Source of the DNA: Parapedobacter lycopersici_A
GTDB lineage: Bacteria; Bacteroidota; Bacteroidia; Sphingobacteriales; Sphingobacteriaceae
Reading direction: 5' to 3'
NCBI RefSeq assembly: GCF_040395035.1
Contig: NZ_JBEBRB010000007.1
Coordinates: forward strand, 8,317-72,316
DNA length: 64,000 bases
Under the pieces are notes generated by a model. It made no database searches and had not been told where the DNA came from. It saw only the letters and a list, made by a program, of their open reading frames with translations. The translations under genes and the position numbers were made by a program. Below are positions 26,158 to 35,029 of this stretch, in pieces (positions within the stretch are counted from its first letter, which is position 1; each line of letters starts with the position of its first letter).

Positions 26158-27321
26158 CTATTCCCCACCCAATACACTCATCGGGTGGAAACTGAGGGTG
26201 AATTTCAATTCATTGCGAACGGAATAACGCCGTGCCATTGGAGTCAGGTAACCAATGTCTATCTGCATTGATTTGACCCGGAAGCCCACGCCAGCGGCAA
26301 AATGTTGCCGGTTTCCTTTATCAGGATGTTCATAGAAATAGCCTGAACGGATAAAAAACTGCCGGTAGTAACAAAACTCGAAGCCTCCGGAGACTGTAAA
26401 TTCGGATAGTTCTTCTGAAAAACCGCCCGGCGCATCAAAAAACGACGTAAACAGTGCAGAAGGTACGCTTCGATCGGGGTCTCTCCCCTTTTCGATCTCC
26501 GTAGTTATGTTACCTTGTTCGTCCACCCGGTACTGTGGCCGTGATGGGACTAGGAGTTTAGTAACATCCACCAGCAGGGTTAATCGGTTATCCGGGTCGT
26601 TGTTCAATCCGTAGCCAACTCCCATCCGCAGGTTCATTGGCAGGAAGCTTTCCTTCGCATTGGTGTAGTTAAGCTTTGTACCGATATTGGTCAGGTTTAT
26701 TCCCCAGGCGAACCGCTTACTGAATTGCTTGGAAGTGATGTAGTTTTTTTCGGAATACAGTCCTACATCCATAGCAAAAGCATTGGCGCGATCCATGTCC
26801 AATCCGTTGTAAGCGCCCGAACCTAAGTTACTGTGGATGTATCGGGCCGTAAGTGCCATGGCGAAGTGATCGCCGAGCAGGCGCGAATAACTGGCGTCTA
26901 TGGAAATCTCCCCGGCATTGTATCGCTGTGAAAGGTTCCCCATTTCGTCCCTAAAGCTGATCTCACCCATATCCAGGTACTTGACGGACACACCAAGGGC
27001 TTCACGCTGGCTTAACTGGTGAAAAGCGGTCAGGTAGCCCAGGTGCTCATCCTTTACCAGCTGGCGCATCCACGGTGTGTAAGAAAAACTCACTCCTTTT
27101 TCCCCAGCAAAGTTCAGCTTAGCCGCGTTCGCGAATACGGAGTTGGCATCCGGAACCAGTCCGGTTGCTGCCTCGGCCACTCCGGTAGTCCGGGCATCGG
27201 GGCTCAGCAAAAGAAAGGAGGCACCCGTAGTGATCGTACTACGTCCGATCTGGGCCGTTACAAACAGCGGGAACAATGCAGCAAGCAGCGTATATGCTGG
27301 TCTTGAGAAGCGGGTATTCAT
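26158..27321 (-). CDS. porV: PorV-like type IX secretion outer membrane beta-barrel protein
   Basis: PorV (LptO) is an outer-membrane barrel that shuttles type IX secretion cargo from the translocon to the surface attachment complex. The sequence fits: a signal peptide to VTAQ, then ITTGASFLLLSPDARTTGVA, DANSVFANAAKLNF, VSFSYTPWMRQLVKDEHLGY, LGVSVKYLDMGEISF, LTARYIHSNLGSG, DAPGGFSEELSEFTVSGGFE and IRSGYFYEHPDKGNRQ. These match the family along its whole length, and 387 residues is normal. The usual partner gene porU is not nearby; instead the gene sits between a T9SS sorting-domain protein and a collagen-like protein. It may therefore be a dedicated paralogue rather than the core PorV. Confidence 0.88.
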   Translation of the reverse strand: MNTRFSRPAYTLLAALFPLFVTAQIGRSTITTGASFLLLSPDARTTGVAEAATGLVPDANSVFANAAKLNFAGEKGVSFSYTPWMRQLVKDEHLGYLTAFHQLSQREALGVSVKYLDMGEISFRDEMGNLSQRYNAGEISIDASYSRLLGDHFAMALTARYIHSNLGSGAYNGLDMDRANAFAMDVGLYSEKNYITSKQFSKRFAWGINLTNIGTKLNYTNAKESFLPMNLRMGVGYGLNNDPDNRLTLLVDVTKLLVPSRPQYRVDEQGNITTEIEKGRDPDRSVPSALFTSFFDAPGGFSEELSEFTVSGGFEFCYYRQFFIRSGYFYEHPDKGNRQHFAAGVGFRVKSMQIDIGYLTPMARRYSVRNELKFTLSFHPMSVLGGE

Positions 27322-27337
27322 GATATCTTGCTTGAGG

Positions 27338-27832
27338 TTATTGGATGACTAATTTCTCCGTATAGGTTCCATAACCGGTGCGGATCACCACGTAATACAA
27401 CCCGGCGGCATAGTTGTTAAGTGCCATGGTGTATTTTAGCCGGCCCGCCAACAGCTGATTTGTTTCAGTAAATACCACCTGACCGGCATTATTGACCAGC
27501 ATAAACACCACCCGGCCGTCCTGGAGCAGATCAAATTCGAGGTTTGTAAACTCCGCGGCGGGATTGGGGTAAACAATTAAATCCGAAACAAACGGTGCCT
27601 GCGGTGCCTTGGTTGGCCCAGCCACTTCGGGTTGTTGAAAACCCTGTGTGAGTCGCAAATTGCCCGCATCCAGTGTCGCCACCACAGGTTCACCGATCGT
27701 GTATTGGAAAATTGCATAACCAACCGTGCCCTCATGGCCCGTATTGGCTACAACTTGACGGATAAGTTCCTGGGATAGCGCGACAGTAATCGTAGACGAA
27801 AAAATCGCACAGATCAGCAAGGTTGATTTCAT
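27338..27832 (-). CDS. Small secreted protein with T9SS type A C-terminal sorting domain
   Basis: A signal peptide (about 1-20) is followed by a short segment common in Bacteroidota secreted proteins (FQYTIGEPVVATLDAGNLRL, then TQGFQQPE). The C-terminal 80 residues form a Por/type A sorting domain: VYPNPAAEFTNLEF, VVFMLVNNAGQVVF, YTMALNNYAAGLYYVVI and the terminal KLVIQ. That domain directs export through the type IX system and anchoring or release at the surface. At 164 residues there is hardly any cargo between signal and sorting domain. It is the first gene of a minus-strand cluster and 16 bases before the PorV-like gene. Confidence 0.88.
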   Translation of the reverse strand: MKSTLLICAIFSSTITVALSQELIRQVVANTGHEGTVGYAIFQYTIGEPVVATLDAGNLRLTQGFQQPEVAGPTKAPQAPFVSDLIVYPNPAAEFTNLEFDLLQDGRVVFMLVNNAGQVVFTETNQLLAGRLKYTMALNNYAAGLYYVVIRTGYGTYTEKLVIQ

Positions 27833-27859
27833 GGCAGTGGTAGATGTATAATTACCTCA

Positions 27860-27892
27860 CGAAAGTATAAAAAAAATAAATTATTTTGCAAA
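27860..27892 (-). promoter_or_regulatory. Promoter of the PorV/collagen cluster
   Basis: On the minus strand TTTG (27889-27892) is followed after 21 bases by TACTTTCG (27860-27867), five of six matches to TAnnTTTG. The start codon of the T9SS cargo gene is 27 bases downstream. The region around it is strongly A/T rich. Confidence 0.55.
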
Positions 27893-28109
27893 TTATTTTT
27901 TGTCCTGCTGCGGTGCCCCCACAAAGATACTTGCTTTCAGAACGCCACGGGTTGGCTACTGGAGAATTGTCCCATCTACTGAAGCTGAGGTCAAATAAAG
28001 CGCAACCCGCAAATGAGATGGTCGACACCCAACTGAAAGGTAATCAAAAGCTCCCATACGCAGAGCCGGCAAAAATAGGTGGTTACGTGCAAGCTACTGC
28101 CATGCTACA

Positions 28110-28307
28110 TCACAGGACATAAATTAAATAAAAAATGGCCGCAATAATAATGGCTAATGTGATAACAATCCAAAGCGTTATACTCGCCGGACGATCGTTG
28201 CGTTCCTTCACTGCTTCGGGAGACGGCGCCGGATTGTCCTGGTGGGCGGCATAATTATCCTCCGGCTGCACGTTGCCTGCCGCGTCTGTTTTATGATTGT
28301 TTTCCAT
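28110..28307 (-). CDS. Small single-pass membrane protein
   Basis: This is a 65-residue predicted protein starting at the ATG at 28307. The longer frame to 28460 adds a Cys- and Trp-rich extension unlike a protein start. The N-terminal 45 residues are polar (ENNHKTDAAGNVQPEDNYAA), and the C-terminus is one membrane helix (ITLWIVITLAIIIAAIFYLI) ending YVL. I do not recognise a family. It is divergent from dnaN with a 167-base gap. The composition and clean topology support a real gene, but nothing else does. Confidence 0.5.
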   Translation of the reverse strand: MENNHKTDAAGNVQPEDNYAAHQDNPAPSPEAVKERNDRPASITLWIVITLAIIIAAIFYLIYVL

Positions 28308-28474
28308 GACACAAACACATTGGTTCCAATGAATCAACAACTGACGGTCTACATTGTTTCCCGTGACCCAGGCAGGAACCGCCTTTCTTCTGCAAAAATC
28401 CGGATGAAACAATCTAATCTCATTTGCCGAAAACCAAATCTTTTGCTTATCATTGCACATAATATTATTCGGGC

Positions 28475-29599
28475 ATGAGATTCATTGTTTCTACTTCAAT
28501 ATTATTAAAGCAATTACAGGCCATCAGTGGTGCCTCAAGCAGCAGCACCGTGCTGCCTATTCTGGAAAATTTTCTGTTTGAAATCAAGGACAACGTGCTG
28601 ACCATCTCAGCGACGGATCTGCAGACCAGCATGGTAACTTCTCTTGCAATAGAAGCAAAGGAAGAGGGGCGGGTAGCCATGCCTTCCAAAATATTGATTG
28701 AAACGTTGAAAACGCTTCCGGATCAACCGGTGGCATTTTCAGTAGATACGCAGACGCTGGCTATTGAAATTAGCGCCGGCGATGGTAAATATAAACTAAG
28801 CGGTGAAAATGCCGATGATTTCCCGAAGATACCGGTTGTGGACAATGCATCGTCGGTAAGCATACCGGCATCGGTACTTGCCGAGGCCATTAATAAAACC
28901 ATCTTCGCGGTAAGTAACGATGAATTACGGCCCGCTATGTCGGGTGTCCTGGTGCAACTGGGCGACCAATCGACCACATTTGTGGCCACCGATGCGCACA
29001 AACTGGTGCGCTATCGCCGGACAGATATCAGCGCTGACCGGCCTACTTCGCTTATCCTTCCCAAAAAGGCGCTGTCTTTATTGAAATCGACGCTACCTTC
29101 AGAAGATATCGCCGTAGCGGTGGAATACAACAGTACGAACGCCTTTTTTAAATTCAACAACATTCACCTGATCTGCCGCCTGGTTGATGAGCGGTATCCC
29201 GACTACGAAGCGGTAATTCCGCAGGTAAATCCGAATAAGTTAACGCTCGACCGGCATACTTTTCTCAATTCGTTGCGCCGCGTCGTTATCTTCGCGAATA
29301 AAACCACCCATCAGGTGCGGCTTAAGATTTCCGGAAGTGAGCTGAACATTTCCGCAGAAGACCTTGATTTTTCCAATGAAGCGCATGAACGGTTGAGCTG
29401 TCAGTTTGAAGGTGACGATATGGAAATCGGGTTCAACGCCAAATTCCTGGTCGAGATGTTGACCAATCTGGACAGCGACGAAGTTGTGCTGGAAATGAGC
29501 ACTCCCAACCGCGCTGGCTTGTTATTGCCTGCCTTATCGGAAGAAAACGAAGACATCCTGATGCTGGTAATGCCCGTGATGCTGAACAGCATGGGTTAA
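28475..29599 (+). CDS. dnaN: DNA polymerase III subunit beta (sliding clamp)
   Basis: This is the ring-shaped clamp that tethers DNA polymerase III to DNA. The N-terminus MRFIVSTSILLKQLQAISGA, VAFSVDTQTLAIEISAGDGK, DDFPKIP, the LRPAMSGVLVQL segment, TDAHKLVRYR and the C-terminal LMLVMPVMLNS are all family features across the three clamp domains. At 374 residues it is full length. It is not next to dnaA here; it is followed by a DedA gene. The 167-base upstream gap holds only weak promoter-like elements (TTTTGC at 28441, TATTATTC at 28463). Confidence 0.97.
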   Translation: MRFIVSTSILLKQLQAISGASSSSTVLPILENFLFEIKDNVLTISATDLQTSMVTSLAIEAKEEGRVAMPSKILIETLKTLPDQPVAFSVDTQTLAIEISAGDGKYKLSGENADDFPKIPVVDNASSVSIPASVLAEAINKTIFAVSNDELRPAMSGVLVQLGDQSTTFVATDAHKLVRYRRTDISADRPTSLILPKKALSLLKSTLPSEDIAVAVEYNSTNAFFKFNNIHLICRLVDERYPDYEAVIPQVNPNKLTLDRHTFLNSLRRVVIFANKTTHQVRLKISGSELNISAEDLDFSNEAHERLSCQFEGDDMEIGFNAKFLVEMLTNLDSDEVVLEMSTPNRAGLLLPALSEENEDILMLVMPVMLNSMG

Positions 29600-29637
29600 A
29601 CCGCTGGTGATACCGGGAAATAGCATACGTAAACGCA

Positions 29638-30303
29638 TTGGAACTCATCTATTCGCTTTTTGATTTTATTCTTCACATTGACCGGCACCTGGTCGAAATC
29701 GTCAATGAGTACCAGACGTGGACGTACCTCATCCTTTTTTTGATTATTTTTATTGAAACAGGCGTAGTAATAATGCCCTTCCTTCCGGGGGATTCGTTGC
29801 TGTTTGCTGCGGGCATGCTTGCCGCACAACCCAACGACCTCAGTGTTTGGGTGATGATCCTCATTCTGCTGGTTGCAGCAATCTCAGGTGACTCCCTCAA
29901 CTATGGTATCGGAAAACGCTTTGGAATGCAGGTCACCCGCTTCAAGCTGTTTGGCAAGCAGGTTGTAAAGGATGAACAAATCCAGAAAACACATGCGTTC
30001 TATGAAAAATATGGCAGTAAAACCATTGTGATTGCCCGTTTCGTGCCGATTGTCAGAACCCTTGCTCCCTTTGTTGGCGGGATCGGCCGAATGCATTATG
30101 GCACCTTCCTAACCTATAATATTATTGGTGCTTTTTTATGGGTTGTGGGCATCACGTTAGCGGGTTATTTCCTGGGCAATATTCCCATTGTCAGGGATAA
30201 TTTTTCCAAGGTAGTGTTACTGATTATTTTCCTTTCCTTGCTGCCTATTATTTTTGAGCTGGCAAAAGAAAAATTAAAGAAGCCACAGAATCCCAACGTG
30301 TAA
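29638..30303 (+). CDS. DedA-family membrane protein
   Basis: DedA proteins are inner-membrane proteins needed for envelope homeostasis; several are now known as undecaprenyl-phosphate or phospholipid flippases. The family motif FLPGDSLLFAAGMLA and the second half FVPIVRTLAPFVGGIGRMHYG are present, with about five hydrophobic segments. At 221 residues the length is normal. The start is TTG at 29638, chosen because MELIYSLFDFILHIDRHL is the expected N-terminus and no ATG lies near. It follows dnaN by 38 bases, so it may be cotranscribed. Confidence 0.92.
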   Translation: MELIYSLFDFILHIDRHLVEIVNEYQTWTYLILFLIIFIETGVVIMPFLPGDSLLFAAGMLAAQPNDLSVWVMILILLVAAISGDSLNYGIGKRFGMQVTRFKLFGKQVVKDEQIQKTHAFYEKYGSKTIVIARFVPIVRTLAPFVGGIGRMHYGTFLTYNIIGAFLWVVGITLAGYFLGNIPIVRDNFSKVVLLIIFLSLLPIIFELAKEKLKKPQNPNV

Positions 30304-30347
30304 AAATTCGGCATGGTCCTTGTCCTTGCTTAATCAAAGTACTACCG

Positions 30348-30929
30348 GTGAGATACCTTGTTTTTGTTACCGCCTTTTGGCTGCTTTCGTCCTTTTCCCC
30401 TTCCAGAACAAGCCGTCCGACCATCGATCGCAGGGAAGCCCGCGAGGCTTTCGCGCTGATTAATGACATCCGGCAAAACCCGGGGGCTTATCAGCGAAAA
30501 TTGCACCTCAGTCGCGGCGTATCGGTAAGTCGTACACCGCTGAAATGGAACAATACGCTCGCAAAAGTTGCGGAGATGAGGGCCTTGGACATGGCGAAGC
30601 GCGATTATTTTGACCACACGGATCCCGATGGTTTCGGCCCGAATTATCACATCGACCGCGCGGGTTATTCACTAAATGCCAGCTGGCTTAAGCGTAAGAA
30701 TGCAAACAGTTTTGAATCCATAGGCGCCAATCATCCATCTGCCGTGGAGGGTATTAACGCCATGATTATTGGCAGAAACTCTCCAGGTTACGCCCACCGC
30801 AAACATTTGCTGGGTATAGGCGAATGGAACGCCTCCTTACGGGATATTGGTATTGGTTATGTGCGCGCAGCTTCCGGCAGCACCTACAAATCGTACCTGT
30901 GTGTCATTATTGCCAAGCACGATTGGTAA
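30348..30929 (+). CDS. Secreted CAP-domain (SCP/PR-1-like) protein
   Basis: This is an exported protein of the CAP superfamily. The start is a GTG at 30348, giving a hydrophobic signal (YLVFVTAFWLLSSFSPS). The CAP core is seen as EAFALINDIRQNP, LKWNNTLAKVAEMRALDMAK, FDHTDPDGFGPN, SFESIGA, and YAHRKHLLGIGEWNASLRDI, then GIGYV. The histidines and glutamates that form the CAP cavity appear to be present. Length 193 residues. Bacterial CAP proteins have varied or unknown roles. It follows the DedA gene by 44 bases. Confidence 0.88.
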   Translation: MRYLVFVTAFWLLSSFSPSRTSRPTIDRREAREAFALINDIRQNPGAYQRKLHLSRGVSVSRTPLKWNNTLAKVAEMRALDMAKRDYFDHTDPDGFGPNYHIDRAGYSLNASWLKRKNANSFESIGANHPSAVEGINAMIIGRNSPGYAHRKHLLGIGEWNASLRDIGIGYVRAASGSTYKSYLCVIIAKHDW

Positions 30930-31007
30930 GGAATGATTACCGATTGCAAAGCTGACGGTGAATTTTAGGATTCCGCCAAATAAAAACTCCCTATGACGGC
31001 GGAGAAA

Positions 31008-31039
31008 TTGATAAATTCGCGCAAATTTATCTAAGTTTG
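31008..31039 (+). promoter_or_regulatory. Promoter of the yicC-gmk-nadD operon
   Basis: TTG (31008-31010) and TAAGTTTG (31032-31039) are 21 bases apart and match the Bacteroidota consensus. The first good ATG of yicC is at 31043, only three bases after the -7 element, so transcription probably starts at or inside the start codon region. That implies a leaderless mRNA. Confidence 0.6.
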
Positions 31040-31042
31040 CGC

Positions 31043-31918
31043 ATGATCAAGTCCATGACAGGTTATGGCTTAGGAGCCAGGGAAAATCAGCAGGTAAAAT
31101 ATACCGTAGAGATTAAGTCGTTAAATTCCAAGTACCTGGAGCTTAGTATCCGATTGCCGAAGGCATTTTCGGATAAAGAGCTTTTTCTACGCGGTGAATG
31201 CACAAAGCTGGTGGAACGGGGTAAAGTAAGCGTAACAGTTAATGCGGAATACACCGATCAGTCGGCATCGGCGGCAACGATCAACGATGAATTACTCCGA
31301 AACTACTACCTCCAGCTAAAAAACATTGCCGAAAGCCTGGGCCACGAACCGGCCAACCTTTTTGAGTTAGCGCTCAATATGCCCGAAGTGGTCAGTCAGG
31401 ATGAGGACCGTGCCGACGAAGAGGAAGCCGTGCTACTGCTTGCTGCATTCCGGGACGCCGTAGGTCAACTGGACCAGTTCCGGAAGGACGAGGGTGAAGT
31501 GCTCCGCGGAGACCTTTTTTCACGAACATCAGCCATCCTCCAGCTACTCGATGAAGTGGAAGCAATGGAGACAAGCAGAATTCCATTAATCCGTGAACGG
31601 ATCCATCAATACCTGGATGAAACGGTGGGCAAAGAAAACGTGGACCGGAACCGCTTTGAACAGGAGTTGATATTTTACATTGATAAACTGGATATTACCG
31701 AAGAGAAAGTCCGGCTCCGCAGCCATTGCAATTATTTTTTGCAAGCGCTGGAGGCGACCGATGCCAATGGGAAAAAACTGGGCTTTATTTCGCAGGAAAT
31801 GGGTCGGGAGATCAATACCCTGGGATCCAAAGCCAATCATGCGGGTATCCAACAGGTGGTGGTACGGATGAAAGAGGAACTGGAAAAAATCAAAGAGCAG
31901 TTACTAAACGTACTGTAA
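31043..31918 (+). CDS. yicC: YicC-family endoribonuclease
   Basis: YicC-type proteins are endoribonucleases linked to RNA turnover and stationary-phase survival. The N-terminus MIKSMTGYGLG, the segment EIKSLNSKYLELSIRLPKAF and the C-terminal GKKLGFISQEMGREINTLGSK, followed by ANHAGIQ, are diagnostic. The ATG at 31043 gives the standard N-terminus (291 residues); a TTG two codons upstream would overlap the promoter. It is followed by gmk after three bases, the usual arrangement in many bacteria. Confidence 0.95.
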   Translation: MIKSMTGYGLGARENQQVKYTVEIKSLNSKYLELSIRLPKAFSDKELFLRGECTKLVERGKVSVTVNAEYTDQSASAATINDELLRNYYLQLKNIAESLGHEPANLFELALNMPEVVSQDEDRADEEEAVLLLAAFRDAVGQLDQFRKDEGEVLRGDLFSRTSAILQLLDEVEAMETSRIPLIRERIHQYLDETVGKENVDRNRFEQELIFYIDKLDITEEKVRLRSHCNYFLQALEATDANGKKLGFISQEMGREINTLGSKANHAGIQQVVVRMKEELEKIKEQLLNVL

Positions 31919-31921
31919 CCA

Positions 31922-32497
31922 ATGGACGGAAAGCTGATCATATTCTCTGCCCCTTCCGGTGCGGGCAAAACGACCATCGTAAAACACCTGTTGACCAAAT
32001 ATGGTGATAAAATCGCCTTTTCCATTTCGGCCAGTACCCGCGCACCGCGGGACGGAGAGGTGAACGGCCGCGACTATTACTTCATTTCGCAAACGGAATT
32101 CCTGCACCGCATTGCTAAGAAGGAATTCATTGAATTTGAAGAAGTGTACAACGGTACATTCTACGGTACACTCCGCACGGAAGTTGATCGCATATGGGCG
32201 TCGGGTAAACATGTCATCTTTGACATCGATGTGGAGGGGGGATTGCATCTTAAGCGCAAATTCGGTGACCGTGCGCTGGCGGTTTTTGTACAACCCCCTT
32301 CACTGGAAGTACTTAAACAGCGGTTGTATGGAAGGGGAACGGATAGCGATGAGAAATTAAGTGAGCGGGTTGCCAAGGCGGAAAAAGAGCTTGGCTATGC
32401 CGGCCAGTTTGATGTAATCCTGCACAACGACAACCTGGAGGTTGCCTGCCGGGAAGCGGAACGGATGGTGCTGGACTTTATAGAAAAAAAGGATTGA
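31922..32497 (+). CDS. gmk: Guanylate kinase
   Basis: This enzyme phosphorylates GMP or dGMP to the diphosphate with ATP. The P-loop FSAPSGAGKTTIV, the GMP-binding STRAPRDGEVNGRDYYFIS and VYNGTFYGT, the DIDVEGG segment and the lid region RGTDSDEKLSERVAKAEKEL are visible. At 191 residues it is full length. It lies between yicC and nadD, which begins one base after its stop codon. Confidence 0.97.
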   Translation: MDGKLIIFSAPSGAGKTTIVKHLLTKYGDKIAFSISASTRAPRDGEVNGRDYYFISQTEFLHRIAKKEFIEFEEVYNGTFYGTLRTEVDRIWASGKHVIFDIDVEGGLHLKRKFGDRALAVFVQPPSLEVLKQRLYGRGTDSDEKLSERVAKAEKELGYAGQFDVILHNDNLEVACREAERMVLDFIEKKD

Positions 32498-32498
32498 C

Positions 32499-33074
32499 AT
32501 GGCTACTGTTGGATTATTCTTCGGATCTTTCAACCCCATACATACCGGTCACCTGATCATTGCCACCTACATGGCCCATTATACTGATCTCGATGAGGTA
32601 TGGCTGGTTGTATCACCCCACAATCCGTTGAAGCGGAAGGATTCGTTGATTAATATGTACGACCGGCTGGAAATGGTCAATCTAGCACTTGAACCGGCCG
32701 AAAACATCAGGAGCAGTACAGTGGAATTTTCTCTGCCGCAACCTTCGTATACCATTGATACGCTGACCCACCTTAACGAAAAACATCCGGAGAAGACATT
32801 TGTGCTGATTATGGGGTCGGATAACCTGGCCTCAATCAAAAAATGGAAAAACTATGAGATTTTACTGCGAGATTACCGCATTTATGTATATCCCCGGCCC
32901 GGCTTTTCGATAGCCGAATGGGAAGATCATCAGGCCATCCGGATTACGGATACGCCGCTCATGGAATTTTCATCGACATTTATTCGCAATGCGGTGAAAG
33001 CAGGTAAATCCATACGTTATTTTGTGCCCGACGGTGTGTTGCAATTCATTGAGAATAAAGGACTTTATCTATAA
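32499..33074 (+). CDS. nadD: Nicotinate-nucleotide adenylyltransferase
   Basis: This enzyme adenylates nicotinate mononucleotide in NAD biosynthesis. The nucleotidyltransferase motif GLFFGSFNPIHTGHL, the VSPHNPLKRKDSL segment, VLIMGSDNLASIKKW and the C-terminal STFIRNAV are present. At 191 residues it is normal. It starts one base after gmk and is the last gene of the yicC operon, convergent with the aldehyde dehydrogenase. Confidence 0.96.
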   Translation: MATVGLFFGSFNPIHTGHLIIATYMAHYTDLDEVWLVVSPHNPLKRKDSLINMYDRLEMVNLALEPAENIRSSTVEFSLPQPSYTIDTLTHLNEKHPEKTFVLIMGSDNLASIKKWKNYEILLRDYRIYVYPRPGFSIAEWEDHQAIRITDTPLMEFSSTFIRNAVKAGKSIRYFVPDGVLQFIENKGLYL

Positions 33075-33085
33075 TGTATCCTTAG

Positions 33086-34630
33086 CTACACATCAAATTT
33101 AATTCCCTGGGCCAGTGGCAGCTTATCGGAATAGTTGATGGTATTTGTTTGGCGCCGCATATATGCTTTCCAAGCATCGGAACCGGACTCGCGGCCACCT
33201 CCGGTATCTTTTTCTCCGCCGAATGCGCCTCCGATTTCTGCCCCCGAAGTGCCAATATTTACATTAGCAATACCACAATCAGACCCGGCGACAGACATAA
33301 ACTGCTCAGCCTCACGGAGGTTCTGCGTCATAATCGCGGATGATAATCCCTGGGGGACCTCATTCTGGATCCGGATGGCCTCTTCCAATGTGCGGTATTT
33401 CATCAGGTACAGTATGGGAGCAAAGGTTTCCTGCTTCACGATGTCGAAATCAGGTTCGATTTCGGCAATACAGGGGTACACGTAACAACCGGAAGCATAT
33501 TCGGTTCCTTCAAGTACCTTGCCAGCAACGGCGAAATGCCCGCCTTCACGCAGGCAGGAAGCGATTGCTGCCTCGTATTGCCGGACGGCATCCACATCGA
33601 TCAGCGGTCCGACATGGTTCTGTTCGTCGAGCGGATTACCGATACGCAGCTGTCCGTATGCGTTTACCAACCGCTGGCGGAATGTATCGTACACCGCTTC
33701 GTGGATGATCAGCCGGCGCGTGGTGGTGCATCGCTGTCCGGCTGTGCCTACCGCGCCAAATACCGCGGCGGGCAAGGCGACATCCAGGTCGGCATGCTGT
33801 GAAATGATCATGGCATTATTGCCCCCCAGTTCCAGGATACTCCGGCCCAGTCTTGCAGCCGTCGCCGCCGCGACCGACTTGCCCATCCGGGTGGAACCGG
33901 TAGCCGACACCAACGCAATACGATGGTCACCGGCCAGCTGCTCACCCAGTAAGTGATCTCCCTGTACCAGGCAGGACACACCTTCGGGCATGCCGTTTTC
34001 CGCCAATACGCGCGCCATCAGTTGCTGGCAGGCCAGTGCGGTAACGGGTGTCTTTTCAGAAGGCTTCCAAACGCAAACGTTACCACATATCCATGCAATG
34101 GCCGCGTTCCAACTCCAGACGGCTACCGGAAAGTTAAAAGCGGAAATAATACCAACGACGCCCAGTGGGTGCCATTGTTCGTACATACGGTGCTGCGGAC
34201 GCTCCGATTGCATGGTGAGGCCGTACAGCTGGCGGCTAAGTCCGGTAGCAAAATCGCAGATATCAATCATTTCCTGCACTTCTCCCAGGCCCTCCTGCAG
34301 GCTTTTACCCATTTCATAGGAAACCAGCATGCCCAGATCCCGCTTATGATTGCGGAGCGCTTCTCCAAATTGCCGGACGATGTCGCCCCGGCGCGGCGCG
34401 GGAATCATCCGCCATTGACCGAAAGCCGCAGTGGCCTTTGTAATTACCTGATCATATGCATCGGCGGACGCCGTTCCGACGGAGGCAATCAGCTGGCCAT
34501 CCACAGGAGAAAAGCTACCGAACGGTGTTGACGTGTCACCTCCTGTTTCCGTACCGGTGCTCCATGCTGGATTTACCGGCTTTATGGAGAGCCGTTGCAG
34601 CATGTCTTCAATCGTCAATCTGTTGATCAT
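33086..34630 (-). CDS. ALDH7/antiquitin-type aldehyde dehydrogenase
   Basis: This is an NAD(P)-dependent aldehyde dehydrogenase. It is closest to the ALDH7 family, whose members oxidise alpha-aminoadipate semialdehyde/piperideine-6-carboxylate in lysine breakdown and related aldehydes. Diagnostic segments are VVGIISAFNFPVAVWSWN, WKPSEKTPVTAL, ATGSTRMG, LELGGNNAMII and the catalytic cysteine in GTAGQRCTTTRRL. ELGGNNA and QRCTTTRRL are typical of ALDH7. The ATG at 34630 gives MINRLTIEDML and 514 residues; the frame extends 36 codons further with Pro-rich sequence unlike the family. A TATCTTTG element at 34736-34743 (minus strand) may be its promoter. The exact substrate is inference. Confidence 0.93.
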   Translation of the reverse strand: MINRLTIEDMLQRLSIKPVNPAWSTGTETGGDTSTPFGSFSPVDGQLIASVGTASADAYDQVITKATAAFGQWRMIPAPRRGDIVRQFGEALRNHKRDLGMLVSYEMGKSLQEGLGEVQEMIDICDFATGLSRQLYGLTMQSERPQHRMYEQWHPLGVVGIISAFNFPVAVWSWNAAIAWICGNVCVWKPSEKTPVTALACQQLMARVLAENGMPEGVSCLVQGDHLLGEQLAGDHRIALVSATGSTRMGKSVAAATAARLGRSILELGGNNAMIISQHADLDVALPAAVFGAVGTAGQRCTTTRRLIIHEAVYDTFRQRLVNAYGQLRIGNPLDEQNHVGPLIDVDAVRQYEAAIASCLREGGHFAVAGKVLEGTEYASGCYVYPCIAEIEPDFDIVKQETFAPILYLMKYRTLEEAIRIQNEVPQGLSSAIMTQNLREAEQFMSVAGSDCGIANVNIGTSGAEIGGAFGGEKDTGGGRESGSDAWKAYMRRQTNTINYSDKLPLAQGIKFDV

Positions 34631-35029
34631 TGTGGTATTTTTTGAAGGGGGTACATCCCGAACATCCGGATAAAATGGTGGGCCTGCCCCGTGGTTAATT
34701 TTACGCGGTAATGGATCTTTGGAACATGCGTAACCCAAAGATATATTTTTTTAAGCATAAATACGTACCTTTGTATATCGATTTGAGACGATCATGGCGA
34801 CAGTGTGCACACGTACATCCAGAAGGGAGGCACCCACACCTTTATTGATTATCGACATTGGTTTTTTTATAAAAAATTGATTTTCAATAGTTTTAAAAAC
34901 ACCTGGCCCAATTGTTGAAAACTTGTGTTAACAATATTATTCGACAAAACCCTATTTTGTTGTTGTCATCAAGCCAGCGGCTGAAAAGCGGAATGGGAGC
35001 CTCAATGTTAGTTCTAAATTAGGATATAG
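34631..35029. other. Divergent intergenic region, no gene seen
   Basis: About 400 bases separate the aldehyde dehydrogenase and the TPR gene. A TATCTTTG (34736-34743, minus strand) and a TACCTTTG (34766-34773, plus strand) match the -7 consensus in divergent orientation, but neither has a clear TTG at the -33 position. The rest is A/T rich, with a weak ACAAAA/TTTTGT hairpin near 34954-34971. I find no RNA gene or convincing reading frame. Confidence 0.5.

Noticed and set aside
27886..28122. 78-codon plus-strand frame between the T9SS cluster and dnaN
   Set aside because: No signal, domain or promoter, and it overlaps the end of the better-supported small membrane protein gene.
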